From: Candidatus Aenigmatarchaeota archaeon
GTDB taxonomy: Archaea > Aenigmatarchaeota > Aenigmatarchaeia > CG10238-14
Assembly (NCBI GenBank): GCA_017610225.1
Contig: JAFCCM010000028.1
Location: 1-24,370, forward strand
Direction: 5' to 3'
DNA length: 24,370 nucleotides
This document shows, piece after piece, positions 1 to 6,072 of the stretch. Each line of letters starts with the position of its first letter. Within the stretch, counting starts at the first letter, position 1. The notes below the pieces were generated by a model. The model was not told the DNA's origin and made no database searches. It was given only the letters and a program-made list of their open reading frames with translations. Both the position numbers and the translations under genes were made by a program.

Positions 1-65
1 GTGACTATTCCCAAAGCAGCTAAGCAAACCGTAAAAACTATTCCAAGAATCAATACCTCTATCAT
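1..65 (-). CDS. Partial membrane protein, N-terminus only
   Basis: A reading frame starts with ATG at 65-63 on the minus strand and runs off the left edge without a stop. The 21 visible residues are MIEVLILGIVFTVCLAALGI followed by V, which is a hydrophobic segment and so a membrane anchor or signal anchor. It lies 34 bases downstream of the stop codon of the HD-domain gene on the same strand, so the two could be co-transcribed. No function can be assigned from so short a piece. Confidence 0.45.
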   Translation of the reverse strand, partial: MIEVLILGIVFTVCLAALGIV

Positions 66-99
66 TCAATCAACTTATTACTTAATAGTAAGTAAAAAC

Positions 100-834
100 T
101 TAAGAACTTAATATTTCCCTAACTTCACTCTCAAGAAGACCAAAATGAAGGGCTATCTTGCTAATTTTCCAGCCGTAAGAATTGAGTTTGACAACTGCTT
201 TACTAAACTTAGGATTGCCAGGAACACAGGAATTATCTAATCTCTTCTTAATTTTCCAAAAGTTTTTTCTTCGCCCTTTAATACCAGGAACCCTTTGAAT
301 ATTCTTTATCAAATAATCTCCAACCTTATCACTCCTAACCCATTCCCAGAGATAGTCATTACAAGGAAATAACTCAACAGCCTTGACAAGCAGACAGAAG
401 ATTTGATCAGTAAGAAGTGAATGTTCCCGAAGACTAGTCTTAGTAGAATCTCTGACATCAGAAGGAATCTCTTCCAAAACCTGACTGTTTTCAATAAATC
501 TTTTCAGTTTACCAACATCAAGATAACTGTATCTGAAATGCTTTTTCAACTGAGTTTCAAACATGTTTTTCAAATAATCCCAATACTTGCCTTGAGGAAC
601 AACATAATCCTCGCTATTAACTCTTTGCAAACCAGACGAGAACTGATCAGCATATAGATAATCTTTGCCATTGCCTCGCTGATGAAACCTTCTCAAACTA
701 CTAATTATCTCACCATCTCTTATCCCACATCCAAGAAGTAATTCAACTATGACTTTCTGATGATTTTTTCTGTCAAAGACTTTTCCTAGGTCATGTGTTA
801 GAGCAACAAATCTTAAGGCGTTCATTGTTATCAT
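100..834 (-). CDS. Stand-alone HD-domain protein resembling the Cas10 HD region, with C-terminal HTH
   Basis: The 244-residue protein opens with an HD motif (H14-D15 in ALTHDLGKV), then H25, H51 and the segment YADQFSSGLQR (61-71, D63). That last segment resembles the AD-x-x-SSG-x-x-R pattern closing the HD domain of Cas10/Csm1/Cmr2 proteins. A second Cas10-like segment at 123-144 contains IPSDVRD and TSLREHSLLT, like the PxDTR...TSLxDHSxxT motif following the HD domain in Cas10. The polymerase-like Palm/GGDD domains and zinc finger of true Cas10 are absent, and no CRISPR array or other cas gene is visible. The C-terminus (about 214-243) looks like a helix-turn-helix. An HD fold would predict a metal-dependent nuclease or phosphohydrolase, but this is inferred. 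The start at 834 lies about 29 bases after a TATA box (863-870), suggesting a leaderless mRNA; M4 at 825 is an alternative. Confidence 0.75.
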   Translation of the reverse strand: MITMNALRFVALTHDLGKVFDRKNHQKVIVELLLGCGIRDGEIISSLRRFHQRGNGKDYLYADQFSSGLQRVNSEDYVVPQGKYWDYLKNMFETQLKKHFRYSYLDVGKLKRFIENSQVLEEIPSDVRDSTKTSLREHSLLTDQIFCLLVKAVELFPCNDYLWEWVRSDKVGDYLIKNIQRVPGIKGRRKNFWKIKKRLDNSCVPGNPKFSKAVVKLNSYGWKISKIALHFGLLESEVREILSS

Positions 835-862
835 TTAATATCTATACATAATCGTATAATCG

Positions 863-870
863 TTTATAAA
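863..870 (-). promoter_or_regulatory. TATA box of the HD-domain gene
   Basis: TTTATAAA on the minus strand, about 29 bases before the ATG at 834. This spacing fits archaeal transcription starting at or just before the start codon (leaderless mRNA). No Shine-Dalgarno motif is seen. The conserved 20-base element at 881-900 begins ten bases further upstream. Confidence 0.6.
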
Positions 871-880
871 CAATTGTAGA

Positions 881-900
881 GTATAGTTGGAATGAATGTT
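881..900 (-). repeat. 20-base promoter element, copy 1 (inverted relative to 9450-9469)
   Basis: On the minus strand this reads AACATTCATTCCAACTATAC, identical over all 20 bases to 9450-9469 on the plus strand; the match stops abruptly at both ends. It lies 10 bases upstream of the TATA box of the HD gene, where an archaeal activator or repressor would bind. The other copy has a similar position before the zinc-ribbon microprotein gene. I infer a shared operator. A dispersed repeat or a recombination site is the alternative. Confidence 0.65.
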
Positions 901-1087
901 AGTAAAAAGACAGGAAACATTAGATATAGTTCAAAAATAAGTTAGAATAACGTTAGAATTTTTAGATAACGTAGCAAAATCTTGATACCATGAATATATT
1001 GTCTATTTGTTTCTTGTTCATATAGAAATTATTTTGCTATTTGAGGTTAAAAAGATTTGGAGGAAAAATTAAATTTAAGCTTCATTT
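901..1087. other. Intergenic AT-rich stretch without a gene
   Basis: No convincing coding frame or RNA gene is seen between the HD-gene promoter and the 126-residue gene. Two near copies of a GTTAGAAT motif (about 941-960) and a TAACGTTA palindrome are present, without a recognisable role. A weak hairpin (AGCTT at 1078-1082 with AAGCT at 1090-1094), followed on the minus strand by a T-rich run, overlaps the stop codon of the neighbouring gene and may help end its transcript. Confidence 0.35.
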
Positions 1088-1468
1088 TTAAGCTAGGATT
1101 CTATCTAAAACTTCTGGAGCGTGATATCTCGAAGTAAGATGTTCATAACCTTTTCCTCGATATAAAGATTCATTATCTTGAGGTACTTCTAATGGATCAT
1201 CACTCCAAACAACTACAGTACGACATCTCAATTCAATAGGAATACCATCAGCAAGAACTTCACCAGCCCCGAGATTATTTGCAAGAACATATCCGTCAAA
1301 TTCCCCTGATTCTGCCAATTCTTTCAATCTTCTGAGATTATCTCTAGTTGGATCATATGATGAATAAAATCCAAATATTAGACTCGTTACAACATAACCC
1401 ATACTAGTTAAACGTGAATTAACCTCATCATTTGGATTTGATGTAATCAAAATTTTTTTTCCTAGCAT
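1088..1468 (-). CDS. Conserved-looking hypothetical protein, alpha/beta fold
   Basis: The protein has 126 residues and I do not recognise its family. It begins MLGKKILITSNPNDEVNSRL, a beta strand-loop-helix start seen in Rossmann-like or receiver-like folds, with further strand-like segments (YVVTSLIFGFY, FDGYVLANN, TVVVWSDD). There is no signal peptide or membrane segment, so it is probably cytoplasmic. The start is supported by an AGGTGA Shine-Dalgarno motif about five bases before the ATG. It is monocistronic: uL11 upstream on the same strand is 99 bases away, and that gap holds AT-rich TATA-like sequence. Codon use looks like its neighbours. Confidence 0.7.
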   Translation of the reverse strand: MLGKKILITSNPNDEVNSRLTSMGYVVTSLIFGFYSSYDPTRDNLRRLKELAESGEFDGYVLANNLGAGEVLADGIPIELRCRTVVVWSDDPLEVPQDNESLYRGKGYEHLTSRYHAPEVLDRILA

Positions 1469-1567
1469 ATTTTCACCTAACCATAATTTTATTTTATTAT
1501 TATAGAATTAAATTCTTGACTTTTCCTATCTGGTATTAAAGATAAGGGATAATTTAGAAAACTAATA

Positions 1568-2239
1568 TCACTCTTCTTTCAAAACAGAATCATATTTTCC
1601 TTCGTCTATATCTTTTAATGTTTCCTTGGGTGTCTTTCCCTCAACAGTAACAGGCATACTAACACAACTACCAACCACTTCCTTAACTGCAGATTTGAAA
1701 GTCTTTGCCAAGAGAGAATCTCTTTTCATTTTCGCAACTCTTACACATTGTTCCATCTTAACATCAGCCACTATTTCTCTTACTTTTTCCTTCTCTTTAT
1801 CTTTTCTCGCTTTCTCTGCTTTTTCTCTTTTTTCTTCTTTTTTTGTTTTCTTCTCTTCTGTTTCTTCTTCTCCTTCTTTTTTCTCATCTTTCTTGTCTAC
1901 TTTCTCGTTTTCCTTTTTCTCCCCCTCTTTAGCCTTTTCTTCACCATTTTCTGGCTCTTCTGTCTTAGTTTCTCCTGCAATTTTCTTTAGACCAAGTTCT
2001 TTTCTAAGTAGTGAAGAAACGGGTGGAGTACCAATTTTTATCTCATAAGAGTGATCTTTTTTGTTGATTATAACTTTAACAGGAACATTCATGCCAGCAT
2101 AGTCTTTGGTCTTCTCGTTAATATCCTGAAATAACTGACCCATATTGACCTTTAACGCTCCCAACTTCGGAGCTGTGGCTGGACCTGGTTTAGCCTTCCC
2201 ACCTTCTATTAACAAATCAAGTGTCTCTGTGTCTGCCAT
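1568..2239 (-). CDS. rpl11: Large-subunit ribosomal protein uL11 with a charged linker insertion
   Basis: uL11 binds the GTPase-associated centre of 23S rRNA. The N-terminal domain (1-88) carries the family hallmarks: the EGGKAKPGPATAPKLGALKV region, VNMGQLFQDINEKTKD, VPVKVII and the end GTPPVSSLLRKELGL. The C-terminal rRNA-binding domain (about 155-223) has KMEQCVRVAKMKRDSLLAKT, VGSCVSMPVTVEGKTP and DIDEGKYDSVL. Archaeal uL11 is usually about 160 residues; this one has 223. The extra length is a run of Lys/Glu-rich low-complexity sequence (about 90-152) exactly in the interdomain linker. The gene has its own TATA-like element (TTTTAAATA, 2272-2280). It lies in the usual archaeal ftsZ-secE-spt5-rpl11 neighbourhood but is separated from spt5 by an inserted divergent gene pair. 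Confidence 0.95.
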   Translation of the reverse strand: MADTETLDLLIEGGKAKPGPATAPKLGALKVNMGQLFQDINEKTKDYAGMNVPVKVIINKKDHSYEIKIGTPPVSSLLRKELGLKKIAGETKTEEPENGEEKAKEGEKKENEKVDKKDEKKEGEEETEEKKTKKEEKREKAEKARKDKEKEKVREIVADVKMEQCVRVAKMKRDSLLAKTFKSAVKEVVGSCVSMPVTVEGKTPKETLKDIDEGKYDSVLKEE

Positions 2240-2283
2240 ATTATCAACTCATATAATTAGTAGAATTAAGGTATTTAAAATAA

Positions 2284-2631
2284 TCAGGTCTTGATTTTAA
2301 CTGGTTCTAATACTTCTTCCTTAGTATCAATTCCCATAAAATACTTCATTAACTTCTCGTCCATTTCAATCATCTTCTGTGCTATTGGATTGTCTTCATT
2401 AAGTTTAAAAAGTCTTGCTCTACCTATTTGTCTTGTCTCTATTACTACTCCAAACTCTACAAGCTTAGGAAATACTTCATGTAATGTTGGCCATGCTATT
2501 CCTGAATTTTCTGCAATCTCTGTCAATGGATAGTCAAATTCTCTGAAAGTGATTAGAAAATCTAGTACTTTGATTAAAGGATAGTTTCCAAAAATTTCAA
2601 TAAATACATATTTGGGTTCTTTTTGATTCAT
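2284..2631 (-). CDS. Winged helix-turn-helix transcriptional regulator
   Basis: This 115-residue protein has a compact winged-helix domain. FGNYPLIKVLDFLITFREFDYPLTEIAENSGIAWPTLHEVFPKLVEFGVV gives three helices with the recognition helix around SGIAWPTLHEVFPKL, and the wing follows in IETRQIGRARLFKLNED. Such MarR/ArsR-like proteins are common archaeal repressors, and no ligand-binding residues are evident. It is transcribed away from the cupin gene, with only 43 bases between the two start codons. Its start has no Shine-Dalgarno motif, and a TATA-like TATTAAA about 22 bases upstream fits a leaderless mRNA. It may regulate itself and the cupin, and perhaps the downstream uL11 gene, whose promoter resembles its own. 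Confidence 0.85.
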   Translation of the reverse strand: MNQKEPKYVFIEIFGNYPLIKVLDFLITFREFDYPLTEIAENSGIAWPTLHEVFPKLVEFGVVIETRQIGRARLFKLNEDNPIAQKMIEMDEKLMKYFMGIDTKEEVLEPVKIKT

Positions 2632-2640
2632 GATTATTTA

Positions 2641-2662
2641 TAGAATTTAAGGTTTAATAACT
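2641..2662. promoter_or_regulatory. Overlapping divergent promoters of the HTH and cupin genes
   Basis: The 43-base gap between the start codons at 2631 (minus) and 2675 (plus) contains one AT-rich core, TTTAATAA at 2653-2660, about 20-25 bases from both starts. It can serve as the TATA box in both directions. No ribosome binding site is visible for either gene. The minus-strand sequence CCTTAAATTCTA just after the core is close to CCTTAATTCTA after the TATA element of the uL11 gene (2261-2271). Confidence 0.45.
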
Positions 2663-2674
2663 AAAATTAACTGT

Positions 2675-3025
2675 ATGTATGTCGTTAATCTAGATACAGC
2701 AGAAGAACAAGTTTTTCCTGACCGTCGTGTAAGAAGTCTTATAGGGGTACCTGAAAATTCTCCTGTTGGATTCGCTTATATAGCAATTTCAGATAAAGTA
2801 GGACTACATACTCATAGAGTAACAGATGAATATTATCTTGTTTTAGAAGGAAAAGGTGATCTAGCAGTTGGTGAAGAGAATAGAATTATAAAGAGAAATG
2901 ATCTTGTATATATTCCAAAAAACACTCCTCATTCAATAAAAAAAATAGGAAAGAAAGATTTAATTATGCTTGTTATGACATATCCTCCATGGACAGAAAA
3001 GGATGAGATCTCATTAGAAGAATAA
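2675..3025 (+). CDS. Single-domain cupin protein
   Basis: The 116-residue protein is one small cupin barrel. The first cupin motif is GLHTHRVTDEYYLVLEGKG (43-61), with likely metal ligands H45, H47 and E52. The second is the region RNDLVYIPKNTPHSIKKIG, with H86. Cupin_2 proteins bind a metal and range from isomerases and dioxygenases to sugar-binding sensors, so the substrate cannot be named. There is no signal peptide. The gene shares a divergent promoter with the HTH regulator and ends four bases from the convergent spt5 stop codon. The first ATG (2675) is the only in-frame one near the promoter. Confidence 0.85.
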   Translation: MYVVNLDTAEEQVFPDRRVRSLIGVPENSPVGFAYIAISDKVGLHTHRVTDEYYLVLEGKGDLAVGEENRIIKRNDLVYIPKNTPHSIKKIGKKDLIMLVMTYPPWTEKDEISLEE

Positions 3026-3029
3026 TCTT

Positions 3030-3467
3030 CTACTCCTTCTTTTCAATAACCTTAACCAGTCCAGCATTAACAGTAACAGGAATAGGAACAGTAATTTCAA
3101 TCAATTCAATCGTAACTTCAACCTTAGCCTCATCAAATCTTTTAACCTTACCTTTCTCTCCCTTAAATGGCCCACCTATTACTTCAACAATATCCCCTAC
3201 ATTAATCTTGATCTCGACTTTCTTAGGTTGTAAAAATCTTTTAATCTCATCAACAGAAACAGGTTTTCTTATTATTCCTCTAGCATGACTTGTCTCCTTA
3301 ACAGCATCTTCTATATCTTTCAAATCCCCCTCAATAAAAATATAACCTCTGATCTCCTCTGGATGAACAAGAGTTTTAATATCTAATCCTCTAATCTTAG
3401 ATTTATTAGCTATACCATTAATGGCAACATTTTCCCTTCCAATTATTGTTTTGACTGCGTATATCAT
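3030..3467 (-). CDS. spt5: Transcription elongation factor Spt5 (NusG family)
   Basis: Archaeal Spt5 binds the clamp of RNA polymerase with Spt4 and raises processivity. The 145-residue protein has the two expected domains: NGN (1-80, MIYAVKTIIGRENVAINGIA through RGYIFIEGDLKDIEDAVKE and GIIRKPVSVDEIKRFL) and KOW (about 88-121, VGDIVEVIGGPFKGEKGKV). Its length is typical. The ATG directly follows the secE stop codon (TAG-ATG), and a GGTG Shine-Dalgarno motif lies within the last secE codons, so the two are translationally linked. Pairing with SecE is a classic archaeal and bacterial arrangement. Confidence 0.96.
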   Translation of the reverse strand: MIYAVKTIIGRENVAINGIANKSKIRGLDIKTLVHPEEIRGYIFIEGDLKDIEDAVKETSHARGIIRKPVSVDEIKRFLQPKKVEIKINVGDIVEVIGGPFKGEKGKVKRFDEAKVEVTIELIEITVPIPVTVNAGLVKVIEKKE

Positions 3468-3653
3468 CTAAACACCAACCAATGCTGAAACCATGTAAAA
3501 TACAAATGAAATCAACCCTATGACAAAAAAAGCCATTAAACATATTCTTGAAATTCTCTTCAATTCATTCATACTTGGCTTCTTGGCGAGAATTAATACT
3601 CTCTTATACTTCTTGACTGTTTCCTTCAAGTTAAAATTTAAGTTAAATTTCAT
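3468..3653 (-). CDS. secE: Protein translocase subunit SecE (Sec61 gamma)
   Basis: This 61-residue protein has the SecE/Sss1 layout: an amphipathic basic helix (LKETVKKYKRVLILAKKPSMNELKRISR) followed by one transmembrane helix (ICLMAFFVIGLISFVFYMVSAL). It clamps SecY in the membrane-embedded protein-conducting channel. The K-KPS-x-x-E motif before the membrane helix is typical. A GGTG motif lies five bases before the ATG. The gene sits between ftsZ and spt5, as in many archaea. The 71-base gap to ftsZ contains a TATTTAATTT element that could be its own promoter. Confidence 0.93.
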   Translation of the reverse strand: MKFNLNFNLKETVKKYKRVLILAKKPSMNELKRISRICLMAFFVIGLISFVFYMVSALVGV

Positions 3654-3724
3654 AATTACACCAAACTTTAAAGTAATTATCTTACATAGATTAATAAATT
3701 AAATAGAAAAAGAAATAAAAGAAC

Positions 3725-4801
3725 TTATTCTATAAATTCTATTCCTAATTCTTCCTCAACAAAAGTTTTCTTTGGTCTTAAAAGCTTCTCTTCGATCATT
3801 TCATCGCTTCCTTTGACACCAGTTACTACTATCAATACTCTGACAGTCTCTGCTAAATCCTTGTTAACCTGAGCACCCCAGATTATCCTTGCATCTTCAC
3901 TTAGTCTTCCTGAAACTGCTTCAACAACTTGTTGGGCTTCTCTTATTGTTATATCCGGACCACCAGTAACATTAATCAATGCACCTTCTGCCCCTTCTAT
4001 GTCTAGTGATAGTAATGGGTTACTCAAAGCCTTTTCTACAGCTTCTATTCCTCTGTTTTCTGTATCTGATTCTCCCATACCAATCATTGCTAATCCACCA
4101 TTAGTCATTACAGCCCTTACATCTGCTAAATCCAAGTTAATCAAACCTGGTTTAGTTATTAGTTCTGCTATTCCTTTAACTGAGTTTACTAAAATCTCAT
4201 CAGCAACTTTGAATGCAGTCGCCAAAGAAACATCAGGAACTATTTCCAATAATCTGTCATTTGGAATAACTATAATCGTATCAATATTTTTTCTTAATTC
4301 TTCTAATCCCCCTCTTGCATTATCTCCTCTTACTTTACCTTCCATCGCAAAAGGCAGTGTAACAACAGCAACTGTTAGAACTCCCATTTTTTTTGCTACT
4401 TCAGCTATAATCGGGGCAGAACCTGTTCCTGTTCCCCCACCTAGACCACAAGTAATGAAAATCATATCAGAACCTTCAAGAGCTTTTTTGATATCTTCTC
4501 TACTTTCTTTTGCTGCTTCACAACCTACTTTTGGATCTCCACCTGCACCTAACCCACTAGTGATTTCTCTCCCTATTAACAATTTCTTATCAGCATCTGA
4601 ATAAAGAAGATCTTGAGCATCAGTATTCATTGCAATAGTTTCTACACCTTCTATACCTACCTGCATCATTCTAGTGATAGTATTATTACCAGCACCACCA
4701 GAACCTATGACTTTGATGCTTGCTTTACTTTTCTTTAGAAATCTCTTTAGTTCTTCATCAATCTTAGATAATCTTCCGCCATTATTTCGTGGTACAGCCA
4801 T
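3725..4801 (-). CDS. ftsZ: Cell division GTPase FtsZ
   Basis: FtsZ polymerises at midcell with GTP. The protein shows GSGGAGNNTI (the glycine-rich nucleotide loop), NTDAQDL, GLGAGGDPKVG, the tubulin signature GGGTGTGSAP, GKVRGDNARGG and the synergy (T7) loop NLDLADV supplying catalytic acidic residues. The archaeal-type end (IIWGAQVNKDLAETVRVLIVVTGVKG, then a short tail) is complete. Length is 358 residues from the ATG at 4801. I prefer this to the ATG at 4807 because the strong GGAGGT motif (4810-4815) is 8 bases from 4801 but only 2 from 4807. Upstream lies a 110-base leader with a TATA element flanked by two copies of a 14-base repeat. The tail lacks the long linker seen in bacterial FtsZ. 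Confidence 0.97.
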   Translation of the reverse strand: MAVPRNNGGRLSKIDEELKRFLKKSKASIKVIGSGGAGNNTITRMMQVGIEGVETIAMNTDAQDLLYSDADKKLLIGREITSGLGAGGDPKVGCEAAKESREDIKKALEGSDMIFITCGLGGGTGTGSAPIIAEVAKKMGVLTVAVVTLPFAMEGKVRGDNARGGLEELRKNIDTIIVIPNDRLLEIVPDVSLATAFKVADEILVNSVKGIAELITKPGLINLDLADVRAVMTNGGLAMIGMGESDTENRGIEAVEKALSNPLLSLDIEGAEGALINVTGGPDITIREAQQVVEAVSGRLSEDARIIWGAQVNKDLAETVRVLIVVTGVKGSDEMIEEKLLRPKKTFVEEELGIEFIE

Positions 4802-4838
4802 AATCATTTACCTCCAATCAGTTATTACAAACTATATC

Positions 4839-4852
4839 ATTTAAGGGTAGTT
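4839..4852 (-). repeat. ftsZ promoter repeat, copy proximal to the gene
   Basis: On the plus strand this reads ATTTAAGGGTAGTT. It matches 4884-4897 at 13 of 14 positions, in the same orientation and offset by 45 bases. It lies just downstream of the likely TATA element (about 4852-4863) of ftsZ, where bound protein would block initiation. A candidate operator, by inference. Confidence 0.45.
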
Positions 4853-4883
4853 AAATTTAAATGTCTTATCTAGTTTTTTTTCT

Positions 4884-4897
4884 ATTTAAGAGTAGTT
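4884..4897 (-). repeat. ftsZ promoter repeat, copy distal to the gene
   Basis: On the plus strand this reads ATTTAAGAGTAGTT, the partner of 4839-4852 with one mismatch. It lies about 20 bases upstream of the likely TATA element on the ftsZ strand, so the two copies bracket the core promoter. The 4853-4883 stretch between them is plain A/T-rich sequence. Confidence 0.45.
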
Positions 4898-4917
4898 TTT
4901 TTAAGTTTTGAAGTAAA

Positions 4918-5667
4918 TTAATCTTCTGTTACTCTTGGAGCAAGAACAAATCCTAATGATACTTTATCCAAACTTGAGAAATCCAATCTCATAGGATAAT
5001 CTTTAGCCCATTTCAAACTAGTTTCATCAGCAAGTTTTGATGCTTTAATCATTTTTTTCAGATATTCTAACGGGTATCTTGAAACTACAGCACCTGTTAC
5101 ATTCAAACCTGTCAGACTCTTATTTCCCTTTTCTAGACTTAGTTCTGTTGAAGTTATATCACCAGATGCTCTCATACTAAATTTCTCATTGTTTGCATCA
5201 AAGATAACAGAATCTCCAGCAACATCAGCATCTTCAATCCCACTTTTAAGCACATCTGTTTTAACTTTTATCTTGGCTTTGAAATCTAATTCATTAATTG
5301 GTGGAATTTCTTCTTGTGATATATCAAGCAAAGGAACAGTGAATTTTCTGCTTGAGGAATTTTTCATAATTATTTCCAGCTTATTATCTTTCAATTCCAT
5401 TAATAACTTATCTTTTGGTTTTAGTCTCTTAAGGACTGACACTAGATTAGAAATATTAATTGCGAGATTTTGTTCACCTTCGACTTTGAACTCATCAAAA
5501 ACTGTTGGTGGTAACTTAAAGTCAACAACTGCAACCATTGCTCTATCCGCAGCAATTAAAGTCATTCCATTTTTATCTATTTTAAAAATACCTTCGTCTA
5601 TCAGTTCACCAATAGTTGTTATAGAATCTTTAAACACATCTGTCTTTGACATCATAGCTTTGAACAT
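4918..5667 (-). CDS. pcn: DNA polymerase sliding clamp PCNA
   Basis: PCNA encircles DNA as a trimer and tethers polymerase, ligase and FEN1. The 249-residue length is typical. Recognisable features are the N-terminal FKAMMSKTDVFKDSITTIGELIDEG, the DKNGMTLIAADRAMVAVVDF stretch, a conserved VPLLDISQEEIPP near the interdomain loop, the second-domain motif DVAGDSVIFDAN, and the C-terminal partner-binding tail LAPRVTED. A GGGGTG Shine-Dalgarno motif (5675-5680) lies inside the last codons of the upstream OB-fold gene, whose stop is four bases from the PCNA start. The two genes therefore form an operon with coupled translation. Confidence 0.96.
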   Translation of the reverse strand: MFKAMMSKTDVFKDSITTIGELIDEGIFKIDKNGMTLIAADRAMVAVVDFKLPPTVFDEFKVEGEQNLAINISNLVSVLKRLKPKDKLLMELKDNKLEIIMKNSSSRKFTVPLLDISQEEIPPINELDFKAKIKVKTDVLKSGIEDADVAGDSVIFDANNEKFSMRASGDITSTELSLEKGNKSLTGLNVTGAVVSRYPLEYLKKMIKASKLADETSLKWAKDYPMRLDFSSLDKVSLGFVLAPRVTED

Positions 5668-5671
5668 TCAA

Positions 5672-5998
5672 TCACACCCCTATTTTATTATACAATTCAT
5701 CAACTTTCTTGTAGAGGTTAACATTCAGACCAGTCAAATCTTGAACAATATCTGCCTTCAATTCAAATCCTTCATCCGTTGGCATTACTGATCCGAACAC
5801 TCTTATCAGCTGATTCAAATCAATTGTATCTATTATATTAGGTAGATTTACAAATACTTGAAGTTTTGCACTGCCGTCATCTATTACTATGGTCTCATCT
5901 TTCTTGTCTACTATCATTCCTACTACTTTGACCTTGAAATCATTTTCAGGGCTGATTTCTGATATTTTTCTTTTGTTGTAGTGATTTTGGTTTGGCAT
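5672..5998 (-). CDS. Small OB-fold nucleic-acid-binding protein, co-operonic with PCNA
   Basis: The protein is 108 residues long from the ATG at 5998. The core (KVKVVGMIVDKKDETIVIDDGSAKLQVFVN through LIRVFGSVMPTDEGFELKADIVQDL) has the strand pattern of an OB fold like those in replication protein A and its small partners. A short acidic/polar helix follows (KKVDELYNKIG). The frame is open to an ATG at 6055, but a TATA element GATTTATA (6021-6028) lies about 25 bases before 5998. The longer form would need to start upstream of that promoter, so Met at 5998 is preferred and the mRNA is probably leaderless. Linkage to PCNA suggests a single-stranded DNA-binding role in replication or repair, which is inferred. 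Confidence 0.8.
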   Translation of the reverse strand: MPNQNHYNKRKISEISPENDFKVKVVGMIVDKKDETIVIDDGSAKLQVFVNLPNIIDTIDLNQLIRVFGSVMPTDEGFELKADIVQDLTGLNVNLYKKVDELYNKIGV

Positions 5999-6020
5999 GA
6001 GGTAATATTGGGATTGAAGA

Positions 6021-6028
6021 TATAAATC
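6021..6028 (-). promoter_or_regulatory. TATA box of the OB-fold/PCNA operon
   Basis: GATTTATA on the minus strand, about 23-30 bases upstream of the ATG at 5998. It decides the start choice for the OB-fold gene. The divergent MacB-type permease gene starts at 6073, with a TTTAAC element near 6038-6045 on the other strand. Confidence 0.5.
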
Positions 6029-6072
6029 AATAAACAATTTAACTTTTCTAATCAAAAATCTAAGAGATAATC

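Noticed and set aside
892..945. A 17-codon plus-strand frame in the intergenic stretch
   Set aside because: No ribosome binding site or TATA element at suitable spacing and no recognisable motif; expected by chance.
1626..2048. Long plus-strand frames opposite uL11, rich in Ser/Phe
   Set aside because: They are the complement of the Lys/Glu-rich insertion and the rest of rpl11. The composition is a by-product of purine-rich coding on the other strand, and there is no promoter or ribosome binding site.
3999..4604. A 201-codon plus-strand frame inside ftsZ
   Set aside because: It lies wholly antisense to a strongly conserved gene and encodes low-complexity Ser/Pro/Ile sequence without any recognisable motif.
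5189..5791. A 200-codon plus-strand frame opposite PCNA
   Set aside because: Antisense shadow of PCNA and the OB-fold gene, with no start context or conserved motif.
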